DNA of 12,701 bases from Desulfarculaceae bacterium (GTDB taxonomy: Bacteria > Desulfobacterota > Desulfobacteria > Desulfobacterales > Desulfobacteraceae). Below are positions 6,073-12,701 of the stretch, piece after piece. The stretch lies in NCBI GenBank assembly GCA_021737205.1, contig JAIPEK010000038.1, positions 1 to 12,701 on the forward strand, read 5' to 3'. How positions within the stretch are numbered: position 1 is the first letter of the stretch; every line of letters starts with the position of its first letter. The notes under the pieces were generated by a model. The model made no database searches. It saw only the letters and a program-made list of their open reading frames with translations, and was not told the origin of the DNA. A program made the position numbers and the translations under genes.

Positions 6073-7845
6073 ATGAAATACAACCTTTCGATGAAAACCA
6101 GTGTTCTGACTTTTTTTGTGACAATTCTTTCAGTTTTGACTTTTGTCTCCTGTGCCGAAAAGCGACCGGAGAAAGTAGAGATAAAAGAAAAAGAACAGGT
6201 TGCTGAAAAAGCGGCCAAGGAAACTGAAAAGAAACCGGCTGAGAAAAAAAACACTCTTTATGAAGTTCTTGTAAGAGAGGCCCGTAAGTTCATACAGGCA
6301 GGAGATATACGGGAGGCCCTGGTTTTTTACAACAAAGCCCTGGGCCTTGCATCCGAATCCGAGAAGAACAAGTTGTTGGAAAGCGTCAGGGAGCTTATGG
6401 CACGGGCCGAGACTTCAACACTCCGGGAACTTTCCCGGACCGAAGATCTGTTTATCCCGCGCCCTTTGGTCCTATACCGGCTGGCACTCAACCTTGCGCT
6501 GGATAAGAACTATAAAGACGCATTGCGGACGGTTGAAACTTTTGAAGAGCAATATCCGGAACATCCCCTTGCCCAGGATGCAGCCGAGTTGAAATGGATC
6601 ATTGAGAAATCCGGATTTAATAGAGAACTTATCGGTTGCCTGCTGCCGTTGACCGGGAAATATTCGTTTTTCGGGAAAAGGGCCATGAACGGAATTGCAT
6701 GTGCTGTAAAAGATTTCAGAAAGAACAATCCGGAGCGCCGGGTCCGGATTGTCATAAAAGATACCGGCTCGAGTAAGAGTCAGGCACTTTCATGCGCAAA
6801 GGAGCTGTCGGATATGGGGGTCGCCGCCCTGATCGGTCCGATGGGCACAGCCAGAACCGCGGGAAGGGTGGCCGAAGAAAAGGAGATCCCCATGATCGCC
6901 ATGACCCAGAAAAAATTGAATACGGCGGAAAAATCGTTTCTGTTTTCCAATTTTTTAACCCCACGGCTTCAGGCCAGAGGGCTCGCCTCGTATGCATTTT
7001 ATCGGCTCGGTATTCGGAACTTCGCCATTTTATACCCGGAGGATGAGTACGGAAAGACTTATATGGACCTTTTCTGGAAGATGGTGAAAGAGTACGGTGG
7101 GCAAGTCAGAGGGGTAGAGTCATACGGCCCGGAACAAACTGATTTTTCCGAGAGCCTTGAAAAGATAACAGGGGAGTTTTACGGGATCCCGGATTTTATA
7201 AAAGAGAACCCGGATCAGTATGAAAACATCCTTTTGGTCAAAGACAAAGACAAGGATGAAGCAAAGGAACGGGAAAAAGAGCAGCAGCGGCAACAGGAAG
7301 ATGCCCGGAAAGGAGCAAGAGGGACAAAAGAAGACGGGAAGGTGAAATTCAGGCTGGATTTTCAGGCGGTCTTTATACCTGATTCCTCTGCAAAAGTCAG
7401 CATGATACTCCCTCAGCTTGCGTTTCATGACATTGAAAATGTGGTGCTTCTGGGTACGAATCTCTGGCATGACAAAAGCCTTGTGGAAAACGCAGCCGGG
7501 TACACGGACAATGCCGTGATCACCTCGGGCTTTTATCCGGAAAGCCGGGTGAATTCAAAAGCAAGGCATTTTGCCCGGGATTACGAGAGCCTTTACGGGA
7601 AACCGCCCGGATTTATTGAAGCGGTGGCATATGACTCCGCTTCGATTGTACTGGAAAGTCTTCTTGATGAATCGATTAAATCAAGGAAAGGCCTGCGGGA
7701 CTACCTTGCAGGCGGCATGGTGTTTAACGGGGCCACAGGGAAAACCTATTTTGACCGGAAAGGGGATCTTCACAAAGAGCTTTTTTATCTGACCATTAAG
7801 GGGAATGATTTCATCGAAATCAGGTCTTCGGCTCACCGGGAATGA
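6073..7845 (+). CDS. Lipoprotein with TPR-like N-terminus and type 1 periplasmic-binding (LpoA/Leu-Ile-Val-binding-like) domain
   Basis: This 590-residue protein starts with a short basic stretch and hydrophobic segment ending in FVSC27, a lipobox-like sequence, so it is probably an envelope lipoprotein. A Lys/Glu-rich linker (28-60) is followed by helical repeats resembling TPR (about 61-180, e.g. AGDIREALVFYNKAL). From about 185 a type 1 periplasmic-binding fold begins: IGCLLPLTGKYSFFGKRAMN, later AALIGPMGTA (251-260), FAILYPEDEYGK (317-328) and a C-terminal lobe with EAVAYDSASIVLES. The layout matches LpoA, which activates penicillin-binding protein 1a, and related ABC-transporter solute binders; no permease genes are nearby, which favours the LpoA-like role, though this is inference. 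A highly charged insert (about 389-424) interrupts the binding domain. Either ATG 6073 or 6091 could be the start, as no clear ribosome-binding site precedes them. The gene end overlaps convergent pfk by 26 bp. Confidence 0.85.
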   Translation: MKYNLSMKTSVLTFFVTILSVLTFVSCAEKRPEKVEIKEKEQVAEKAAKETEKKPAEKKNTLYEVLVREARKFIQAGDIREALVFYNKALGLASESEKNKLLESVRELMARAETSTLRELSRTEDLFIPRPLVLYRLALNLALDKNYKDALRTVETFEEQYPEHPLAQDAAELKWIIEKSGFNRELIGCLLPLTGKYSFFGKRAMNGIACAVKDFRKNNPERRVRIVIKDTGSSKSQALSCAKELSDMGVAALIGPMGTARTAGRVAEEKEIPMIAMTQKKLNTAEKSFLFSNFLTPRLQARGLASYAFYRLGIRNFAILYPEDEYGKTYMDLFWKMVKEYGGQVRGVESYGPEQTDFSESLEKITGEFYGIPDFIKENPDQYENILLVKDKDKDEAKEREKEQQRQQEDARKGARGTKEDGKVKFRLDFQAVFIPDSSAKVSMILPQLAFHDIENVVLLGTNLWHDKSLVENAAGYTDNAVITSGFYPESRVNSKARHFARDYESLYGKPPGFIEAVAYDSASIVLESLLDESIKSRKGLRDYLAGGMVFNGATGKTYFDRKGDLHKELFYLTIKGNDFIEIRSSAHRE

Positions 7846-9160
7846 AAAAATCCTGCTGACCCGTTGCTTCCAGAACGGACTGCCACAGTTTTCCATTGGG
7901 ATCCACATACTTTCGCATGCCTGCGGAAGCATCCATTGGGATATGGACATAGTTGTTGTTCCAGAAGCTGATCAGAAGTTTGGTTTTCCCGGCCATGCCG
8001 GCATGCACCGCATCCCTTCCCAGGAGCCCGCAGAAAACACTGTCGTTTGCATTTGCCGGAAGACTCCGGATCATATAACTCGGATCGATGTATTTCAGTG
8101 ACAGCTGCATATTCTTTTGTTCGAACCACTCGATGATCTTTTCCCTGAGAAAAATGCCGATATCACGGAGTTTGAGGTTGCCGGAGGCATCATACTCTTT
8201 TTCCCGGCTGTCGAAATAGTTTTGCCCCGCTCCTTCCGCTACAATGATCACGGCATGTTTCCGTTGCATGATACGCTTTTCAAGCCCGGAAAGAAAACCG
8301 TTTTCCCCGTACAGGTCAATATCGATTTCCGGTATCAGCACAAAATTGGCATCCTGCTGGGCAAGGGCTGTTGTGGCCGCCAGAAATCCGGAGTGCCGTC
8401 CCATGAGCTTTATAAGTCCGACACCGTTGGGGTAGGCTTCCGACTCGTTGTGGGCTCCTTTTATGGCGTTTGTGGCAACGTCCACCGCCGTGTCGAAACC
8501 AAAGGATTTGGAAACCAGGTGAATGTCGTTGTCAATGGTTTTCGGGATCCCTACAATACTGATTTTCAGATTCCGTGCTTCAATCTCCTCGGCAATCATT
8601 TTGGAAGCGATCAGGGTGCCGTCTCCACCGACCATGAAGAGAATACCGATATTCATCCTCTCGAGGCAGTCCACCACAAGGCTGATATCCTGGGCCCCTC
8701 TGGAAGATCCCAGGATGGTTCCCCCCATGTCCTGAATTCCCGAGACAGACCCGGGATTGAGATCCATGAGGTCGTGGCCGTATTCCGGGATGAATCCTTC
8801 CAGACCATACCGTATGCCGTAAATGTTTTTGACTTTGTAGCAATGATACAGTTCGAGCACTATGGAGCGGATGATATCGTTAAGTCCCGGGCACAGCCCG
8901 CCGCATGTGGTGATGGCGCACTTGACCTTGCTGGGATCGAAAAAGATTTTTTCCCTCGGCCCCGCCCGCTCAAAGCTCGGCATGTCCTCTACTGTAATCG
9001 ATTTATCCATCACCTTTTCGGTCTCCGTCTGGATCAGCACCCTTCTTTGGTCGGTTATAAAGCGCTTGGAAAATCTGGCTCCGGTGGATTTTATGAGCGG
9101 GGATGATATCTTGGCTTCTCCGAGGGTATGGATGTCTGTGCAAATCTGGTCCGGGTTCAC
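7820..9160 (-). CDS. pfkA: 6-phosphofructokinase, ATP-type (clade X-like)
   Basis: The 446-residue enzyme phosphorylates fructose 6-phosphate to the 1,6-bisphosphate in glycolysis. Motifs: GGLCPGLND at 87-95, GGDGT at 178-182, PKTIDND at 206-212, MGRHSG at 253-258, IPE near 276-278, and the sugar-phosphate segment YIDPSYMIRS at 357-366. Gly in GGDGT is typical of ATP-dependent enzymes, whereas PPi enzymes usually have Asp there; Lys in PKTIDND is shared by PPi-PFKs and by the clade X ATP-PFKs of plants and trypanosomes. A leading domain of about 80 residues precedes the core, as in those long forms. The start is GTG at 9160, 5 nt after GGAGGT, and overlaps the stop of kdsD by 4 bp (GTGA), so translation is coupled. 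ATP as donor is inferred from the motif, not proven. The symbol is by function. Confidence 0.92.
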   Translation of the reverse strand: MNPDQICTDIHTLGEAKISSPLIKSTGARFSKRFITDQRRVLIQTETEKVMDKSITVEDMPSFERAGPREKIFFDPSKVKCAITTCGGLCPGLNDIIRSIVLELYHCYKVKNIYGIRYGLEGFIPEYGHDLMDLNPGSVSGIQDMGGTILGSSRGAQDISLVVDCLERMNIGILFMVGGDGTLIASKMIAEEIEARNLKISIVGIPKTIDNDIHLVSKSFGFDTAVDVATNAIKGAHNESEAYPNGVGLIKLMGRHSGFLAATTALAQQDANFVLIPEIDIDLYGENGFLSGLEKRIMQRKHAVIIVAEGAGQNYFDSREKEYDASGNLKLRDIGIFLREKIIEWFEQKNMQLSLKYIDPSYMIRSLPANANDSVFCGLLGRDAVHAGMAGKTKLLISFWNNNYVHIPMDASAGMRKYVDPNGKLWQSVLEATGQQDFFIPGEPKT

Positions 9161-10140
9161 TTTCCACCTCCGTTGAATTTAAATTCTCCTTTGCCGAGAA
9201 TGTCATGCAGATGCAGCATGCCCTGGAAACGGCCGTCATGATCCACCACCGGCAGTACGGTGATCTGATTTTTTTCCATCAGGTTAAGGGCCTCATAAAG
9301 AAAGGAATCTTCCGAGATGTTGAGGGGGGATCGGGTCATGGCGGTCTCGACGTTCATGGCTGAAAAACCGGTGTCTGCCTTTGCCACCATGTGCCGGATG
9401 TCTCCGTCCGTAATAATACCGCATAGCCTGTGATCCGCATCAAGAATGAAAACCGCTCCCATTCTGTATTTTTCCACCTCTGTAATGGCATCGGTCATTG
9501 CGGTTCCAACGGGCACCGCTGGAGACTGTTTTGTTGAAAACATAATTTCCCGTGCCTTTAAAGACAGCCTCTGCCCAAGCATTCCGCCGGGGTGGGATTT
9601 TTGGAAGTCCACCTTTTTAAACTGTTTTTTGTTGATCAGCACAACAGCCAGTGCATCCCCCATGGCAAGCTGGGCGGTCGTGCTCGATGTCGGTGCCAGC
9701 CCCAGCGGGCAGGCTTCTTTTTTCACGCCGGTGTTGATCACGATATCACTGGCGCGGGCCATGAATGATTCCGGATTGCCGGTAAAAGATACAATCGGGC
9801 ACCCGAATTCCCTGATCGTCGGCAAAAGCTGATTCAGTTCTTCGGTCTCCCCGCTGTTTGAAATGGCCAGGAACACATCCTGACCGGTTACATTGCCAAG
9901 ATCCCCGTGTACCGCTTCCACCGGATGAAGAAACAAAGCCCGTGTGCCGGTGCTGGACAGGGTGGCCACGATTTTTCTGCCGATCAGGCCCGATTTTCCG
10001 ATTCCCGATACGATTACCCGGCCCCCGGACGCGCAGATCAGTTCCACGGCTTTTTCAAAGGACTCGTCAATACAGCGGGTCAGGTCCAGGATACTTTGTG
10101 CCTCGGTTTTTAATACCTCTATTGCCTCATCTATGATCAT
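9157..10140 (-). CDS. kdsD: D-arabinose-5-phosphate isomerase (KdsD/KpsF/GutQ family)
   Basis: The 327-residue protein interconverts ribulose 5-phosphate and arabinose 5-phosphate, the first step toward Kdo of lipopolysaccharide. A sugar isomerase (SIS) domain fills residues 1-195: SGIGKSG at 45-51, LHPVEAVHGDLG at 71-82, SNSGETEE at 94-101, APTSSTT at 149-155 and SHPGGMLG near 182-189. Two CBS domains follow (about 200-255 and 265-320). Length and order match the E. coli enzyme (328 residues). The ATG at 10140 is preceded by GGAAC only, a weak ribosome-binding site. It is the first gene of a two-gene operon with pfk, joined by a 4-bp overlap. Other Kdo genes (kdsA, kdsB, kdsC) are not in the window, so whether it serves LPS or a capsule, or the sugar-phosphate pool more generally, stays open. 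Confidence 0.95.
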   Translation of the reverse strand: MIIDEAIEVLKTEAQSILDLTRCIDESFEKAVELICASGGRVIVSGIGKSGLIGRKIVATLSSTGTRALFLHPVEAVHGDLGNVTGQDVFLAISNSGETEELNQLLPTIREFGCPIVSFTGNPESFMARASDIVINTGVKKEACPLGLAPTSSTTAQLAMGDALAVVLINKKQFKKVDFQKSHPGGMLGQRLSLKAREIMFSTKQSPAVPVGTAMTDAITEVEKYRMGAVFILDADHRLCGIITDGDIRHMVAKADTGFSAMNVETAMTRSPLNISEDSFLYEALNLMEKNQITVLPVVDHDGRFQGMLHLHDILGKGEFKFNGGGK

Positions 10141-10288
10141 GGTTGTTCCATTTGTTTATTACATGTATAATTTTTGTTGCGGATGTCTGCGAATTTTTCC
10201 TGAGTTTGGCTATTATCCATTATAATTCGGTAAAAATCAACACATGGAAATTCAATGCAAAAATCTGAAAGCGGATTTTTTAATGGCA

Positions 10289-10318
10289 TTGACATTCCGG
10301 GCCTACTTATGGCATGCT
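10289..10318 (+). promoter_or_regulatory. Weak candidate promoter for the FKBP gene
   Basis: A perfect -35 TTGACA (10289-10294) is followed after 18 nt by CATGCT (10313-10318), only 3 of 6 matches to a -10 but with a TGG extension. It would give a leader of about 170 nt. Confidence 0.28.
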
Positions 10319-10452
10319 GACGGAACTTATCTTTGAAAAGCGGACATGTTTAAGTCGCATCTTGATCTGTTGATAATTCCTGTCATCCATCATTTTTCAG
10401 CTTAAATCAATAAATGCTTTTCAATAGTTGATAAGCCTGTTTGTGGAACAAA

Positions 10453-10469
10453 TGAAGCTTTGCGCTTCA
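10453..10469 (+). promoter_or_regulatory. Hairpin in the FKBP gene leader
   Basis: TGAAGC pairs with GCTTCA around loop TTTGC, followed by AATTTTTAA, ending about 14 nt before the ribosome-binding site AAAGGAG. It resembles a short attenuator or weak terminator, or simply an mRNA-protecting stem. The 6-bp stem is too weak for a firm call. Confidence 0.35.
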
Positions 10470-10494
10470 AATTTTTAATGGTAAAGGAGTAGTT

Positions 10495-10920
10495 ATGTCT
10501 CAGGCCAACCAAGGTGATACAATTAAGATCAATTATACGGGAAAATTTGAAGACGGGACGGTTTTCGATTCTTCCGAGGAAAAAGAACCTCTCGAATTCA
10601 CAGCCGGTGAAGGCCAGATGATCGAAGGGGTTGACGACGCAGTAATCGGAATGTCCGTCGGTGACAAAAAAAATGTCGAGGTTCCTCCTGAAAAAGGGTA
10701 TGGCAACCGGATGGAAGAAATGGTTGTCAATATCGACAGGGGACAGTTCCCGGAAGATCTGACTCCGGAACCCGGCCTGACCATTCAGTTGATGGACCAG
10801 AACAGCGGGAAACCCATCATTGCGACCATCGTGGAAGTCGGTGAAGCCGAAGTCACAATTGATGCGAACCACCCGCTTGCCGGAAAAAATCTGTTTTTTG
10901 ACATTGAAAGAATCGGCTGA
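10495..10920 (+). CDS. FKBP-type peptidyl-prolyl isomerase, short SlyD-like form
   Basis: The 141-residue cytoplasmic protein speeds cis-trans isomerisation at proline and acts as a folding helper. FKBP motifs flank an insert-in-flap chaperone domain: GKFEDGTVFDSS at 16-27, GEGQMIEGVDDAVIGM at 38-53, PPEKGYG at 64-70, the insert about 71-122 (with DRGQFPED), then DANHPLAGKNLFFDIE at 123-138. The His/Cys-rich metal-binding tail of E. coli SlyD is absent, so a role in nickel delivery is not supported. The ATG at 10495 follows AAAGGAG by 5 nt. There is no signal peptide. The next gene downstream has its own promoter, so this gene is probably monocistronic. Confidence 0.95.
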   Translation: MSQANQGDTIKINYTGKFEDGTVFDSSEEKEPLEFTAGEGQMIEGVDDAVIGMSVGDKKNVEVPPEKGYGNRMEEMVVNIDRGQFPEDLTPEPGLTIQLMDQNSGKPIIATIVEVGEAEVTIDANHPLAGKNLFFDIERIG

Positions 10921-10976
10921 ATTCAAAGAATAAGAATCCCTGGTAAATTCAATTCGTATTCCATTGTAAGTTTTCA

Positions 10977-11004
10977 TTGACTGATAAAAAAATCATGGTA
11001 TTAT
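10977..11004 (+). promoter_or_regulatory. Strong sigma-70-type promoter of the PxxKW gene
   Basis: TTGACT (10977-10982), 16-nt spacer, then TATTAT (10999-11004) preceded by an extended -10 TGG. Each box is one mismatch from consensus. Transcription would start near 11011, leaving a leader of about 85 nt. Confidence 0.6.
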
Positions 11005-11006
11005 AT

Positions 11007-11027
11007 CCAACTTTTTTGTTGGTTTTT
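11007..11027 (+). terminator. Small hairpin with T-tract between the FKBP and PxxKW genes
   Basis: CCAAC pairs with GTTGG around a loop of six T and is followed by TTTTT. It could end the FKBP transcript 87 nt after its stop, but the stem is only 5 bp and it lies exactly at the predicted PxxKW transcription start. Confidence 0.35.
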
Positions 11028-11048
11028 GAACTTGAGATTTTATAAAGG

Positions 11049-11065
11049 AAACACGTTTTGTGTTT
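11049..11065 (+). promoter_or_regulatory. Hairpin in the leader of the PxxKW gene
   Basis: AAACAC pairs with GTGTTT around GTTTT, about 15 nt before the GGGGGA ribosome-binding region. Six pairs, four of them A-T. It may affect mRNA stability or translation; function unknown. Confidence 0.3.
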
Positions 11066-11095
11066 ATTGATTATTTGTAAAGGGGGATCTGAATT

Positions 11096-11368
11096 ATGAT
11101 GTGTGCAACTGTAAAGGAAGGTGAAGACTGCGTGTTCATGGCGTCAACCGGTTGTACTTACAACGGCGGAAGCTGTCAACCGGTGGTCGAATCATGCGAG
11201 GGATGCACCAGGATCAGAGAATACGGAAACGGCAGATACTGCACTGCCTCACCTGATCCGGCGGTGAAATGGAAAAATGGAAACTGTAACATTGCCACCC
11301 ACATCAAGGTGGAAACTGCCGGTAAAAAGCAGAAAGTAAATCCGATAAAAGCATCCAAGCGAAAATAA
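11096..11368 (+). CDS. PxxKW family cysteine-rich protein
   Basis: This 90-residue protein has eight cysteines (3, 12, 20, 27, 34, 37, 49, 64) and the signature P55-A-V-K58-W59 followed by KNGNC, which marks the PxxKW cysteine-rich family found mainly in deltaproteobacteria. The tail (about 74-90) is Lys-rich. There is no signal peptide or membrane segment, so it is probably cytoplasmic and may bind metal or an iron-sulfur cluster, but no function is established. The ATG at 11096 follows AAGGGGGA by about 9 nt; the next codon is also ATG (11099) and could serve instead. The gene has its own strong promoter and is followed 18 nt later by a 15-bp hairpin, so it seems to be a single-gene unit, likely well expressed. 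Confidence 0.88.
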   Translation: MMCATVKEGEDCVFMASTGCTYNGGSCQPVVESCEGCTRIREYGNGRYCTASPDPAVKWKNGNCNIATHIKVETAGKKQKVNPIKASKRK

Positions 11369-11386
11369 TTTACCATCCTACCGATT

Positions 11387-11421
11387 TCCCTGCGGGATGG
11401 ATCATCTCCATCCCGCAGGGA
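11387..11421 (+). terminator. 15-bp perfect stem-loop after the PxxKW gene
   Basis: TCCCTGCGGGATGGA and its exact reverse complement flank the loop TCATC. It starts 18 nt after the PxxKW stop. The strong GC-rich stem suggests a transcription terminator or 3'-end stabiliser, but no run of T follows (GTAATCCTG), so it is not a classical intrinsic terminator. Confidence 0.65.
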
Positions 11422-11497
11422 GTAATCCTGAAAATAATACTTGACCGGAAAGTTAACAATACTGTACAGGGATACTTGTATGTCCAATCGATTACTA

Positions 11498-11503
11498 TAT
11501 AAT
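11498..11503 (+). promoter_or_regulatory. Possible -10 box of the aminotransferase gene
   Basis: A perfect TATAAT lies only 8 nt before the ATG at 11512, with a poor -35 (TTGTAT, 11476-11481) 16 nt upstream. If used, the mRNA would be leaderless. A nearby AGGA (11504-11507) overlaps it and could instead be the ribosome-binding site. Confidence 0.22.
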
Positions 11504-11511
11504 AGGAATCC

Positions 11512-12701
11512 ATGCGTATGAACCCCATTGCAGATGAGCTGAACCAAACGATTGAGTCCGCCAATCCGCATGTGTATGAAATGCTTTCGGATATGGGCAA
11601 AACCCTTTTCTTCCCGAAAGGGATCTTAAGCCAGAGTGCAGAGGCGAAACAAAAGGCCCATCGGATCAATGCCACGATCGGTATTGCAAAACAGGCAGGG
11701 CAAGTCATGGGGCTTGAAAGTATCACCTCGAAGATCAAGGACCTGCCCCCTGATGAATATCTGCCTTACGCCCCTTCGTTCGGCAAGCCGGAACTGAGGG
11801 AACGATGGAAACAGGAAATTCAACGAAAAAATCCCGCCCTCCAGGGGAAAGATATCAGCCTCCCTGTTGTCACCTGCGGTGTCACTCACAGCATCAGCAC
11901 TTTTGCGGATGTCTGGATCGATCCGGGTGACCCGGTGTTGCTCCCTGACATGATGTGGGGCAACTACAACATGAGCCTGAATGTTCGGAAAGGGGCGGAC
12001 ATTCAACATTATCAGACTTTCAACCCGGAACTTTCCGCCCTTGATCTCGATTCGCTGGAAAAATCGGTCCGTGAATTTTCAGCCGTTCACCAAAAAATTG
12101 TCCTGATTTTCAATTTTCCCCATAATCCCAGCGGATATTCCGCCACTCAAGCCGAGGCGGCCCGGATCATCGACATATTGACCCGGGCCGCAGATAAGGG
12201 CACCAACATCATTGCTGCCTGCGATGATGCCTACTTCGGGCTTTTTTACGAAAATGAGGCAATGAAAGAGTCCCTCTTTGCAAAACTGTCCGGAATCCAC
12301 AAACGCATCCTTGCTGTGAAACTCGACGGCGCCACAAAAGAGGATTTTGTATGGGGTTTCCGTGTCGGATTCATTACGTACGCCATTACAGGAGAGCATG
12401 GCGCCGAAGCGGCTCATCAAGCCCTTGAAAAAAAGACGGCCGGCGCCATCCGCGGGGCTGTATCCAATGCTTCTCATTTGAGCCAGTCCCTGCTTTTGCA
12501 GGCCATGAAGAGCGATACTTATTCGAAAGAGAAAGAAGAGAAGTTCCAGATTTTGAAAAGCCGGGCTTTGAAGGTTAAGGCAGTACTTCAACAGGTCCGT
12601 TTTCAGGAGGCATGGGATGTATATCCTTTCAATTCCGGCTATTTCATGTGTATTCGCTTGAAAGAAACGGATGCGGAAGAACTTCGGGTGCATCTGCTTG
12701 A
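11512..12701 (+). CDS. Class I/II-fold PLP-dependent aminotransferase, C-terminus cut by right edge
   Basis: The frame is open from ATG 11512 to the window end, giving 396 residues. Fold type I aminotransferase signs: YAPSFGKPELRERW at 86-99, NFPHNPSGY at 201-209, the cofactor-contacting CDDAYFGLFY at 237-246, and LDGATKEDFVWGFRVGF at 271-287, where K276 is the likely lysine that binds pyridoxal phosphate and R284 a conserved arginine. The amino-acid substrate cannot be told from the sequence. Two starts are possible (11512 and 11518); TAGGA is 4 nt from the first and about 10 from the second. An in-frame stop at 11503-11505 rules out an earlier start. Only a short C-terminal piece should be missing, judged from the usual family length of 400-430. 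The gene is separated from the PxxKW gene by the strong hairpin, so it is a separate unit. Confidence 0.9.
   Translation, partial: MRMNPIADELNQTIESANPHVYEMLSDMGKTLFFPKGILSQSAEAKQKAHRINATIGIAKQAGQVMGLESITSKIKDLPPDEYLPYAPSFGKPELRERWKQEIQRKNPALQGKDISLPVVTCGVTHSISTFADVWIDPGDPVLLPDMMWGNYNMSLNVRKGADIQHYQTFNPELSALDLDSLEKSVREFSAVHQKIVLIFNFPHNPSGYSATQAEAARIIDILTRAADKGTNIIAACDDAYFGLFYENEAMKESLFAKLSGIHKRILAVKLDGATKEDFVWGFRVGFITYAITGEHGAEAAHQALEKKTAGAIRGAVSNASHLSQSLLLQAMKSDTYSKEKEEKFQILKSRALKVKAVLQQVRFQEAWDVYPFNSGYFMCIRLKETDAEELRVHLL

Larger units (their letters stand above)
10141..10494. other. 354-bp gene-free region between divergent kdsD and the FKBP gene
   Basis: No supported coding sequence lies here. 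On the minus strand a perfect TATAAT (10224-10219) may be the -10 of kdsD, but no good -35 stands at the right distance. On the plus strand TTGACA (10289-10294) is followed after 18 nt by CATGCT with an extended TGG, a weak candidate for the FKBP gene. Its 3' end holds a small hairpin (10453-10469). The long leader may carry regulation not recognised here. Confidence 0.5.

Noticed and set aside
8117..9106. Plus-strand open frame of 329 codons
   Set aside because: It is the antisense of pfk, whose motifs are unambiguous.
10311..10330. Sigma-54 promoter (TGGCATGCTGACGG)
   Set aside because: TGGCA is present but no TTGC lies at the required distance.
10244..10336. Small gene of 30 codons in the kdsD-FKBP gap
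   Set aside because: It has no ribosome-binding site, no similarity I can recognise, and is the length expected by chance.
10402..10977. Minus-strand open frame of 191 codons
   Set aside because: It is antisense to the FKBP gene and has no family signature.
12079..12693. Minus-strand open frame of 204 codons
   Set aside because: It is antisense to the aminotransferase gene.

Overview
The window reads as chromosomal DNA of a sulfate-reducing or syntrophic deltaproteobacterium, most likely Desulfobacterales-like. The grounds are an HdrA/MvhD-type flavin and iron-sulfur electron-transfer operon with two in-frame UGA (selenocysteine) codons, a PxxKW-family cysteine-rich small protein, a lipoprotein of the LpoA/periplasmic-binding type, and moderate GC with AT-rich intergenic regions. 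The taxonomic call is an inference from gene content. No mobile elements, rRNA, tRNA or CRISPR arrays were seen.

Left third (1-4889, all minus strand): a tight four-gene operon read from right to left, hdrA - mvhD - an FrhB/FlxC-like 4Fe-4S protein - a sulfhydrogenase-beta/FlxB-like protein that runs off the left edge. Spacings are 14, 10 and 19 bp. HdrA (1030 aa) and MvhD (140 aa) each have one in-frame UGA exactly where a conserved cysteine of the family lies (codons 60 and 67). Each UGA is followed within the usual bacterial SECIS distance by a small hairpin. The operon looks like a cytoplasmic electron-bifurcating or electron-confurcating module in which NAD(P)H- or hydride-linked subunits feed a flavin-rich HdrA through MvhD. 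No HdrB or HdrC is present in the window.

Middle (4890-7845, plus strand): a divergent AT-rich intergenic region with a candidate hdrA promoter and operator-like palindromes, then miaA (tRNA dimethylallyltransferase, with Gly in place of the conserved catalytic Asp) and, behind its own strong promoter, a lipoprotein of the LpoA / ABC substrate-binding type. That lipoprotein gene converges on and overlaps by 26 bp the end of pfk.

Right-middle (7820-10140, minus strand): kdsD (arabinose-5-phosphate isomerase, Kdo/LPS precursor) and an ATP-type 6-phosphofructokinase, joined by a 4-bp GTGA stop/start overlap and so translationally coupled.

Right end (10141-12701, plus strand): a 354-bp gene-free stretch, a short SlyD-type FKBP peptidyl-prolyl isomerase, a well-formed promoter and small hairpins ahead of a PxxKW cysteine-rich protein, a 15-bp perfect terminator-like stem, and a PLP-dependent class I/II aminotransferase cut by the right edge.

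The most interesting content is the double-selenoprotein Hdr/Mvh operon. Standard gene calling would break it: hdrA would lose 76 residues, mvhD would be split, and the third gene would be wrongly extended into mvhD.
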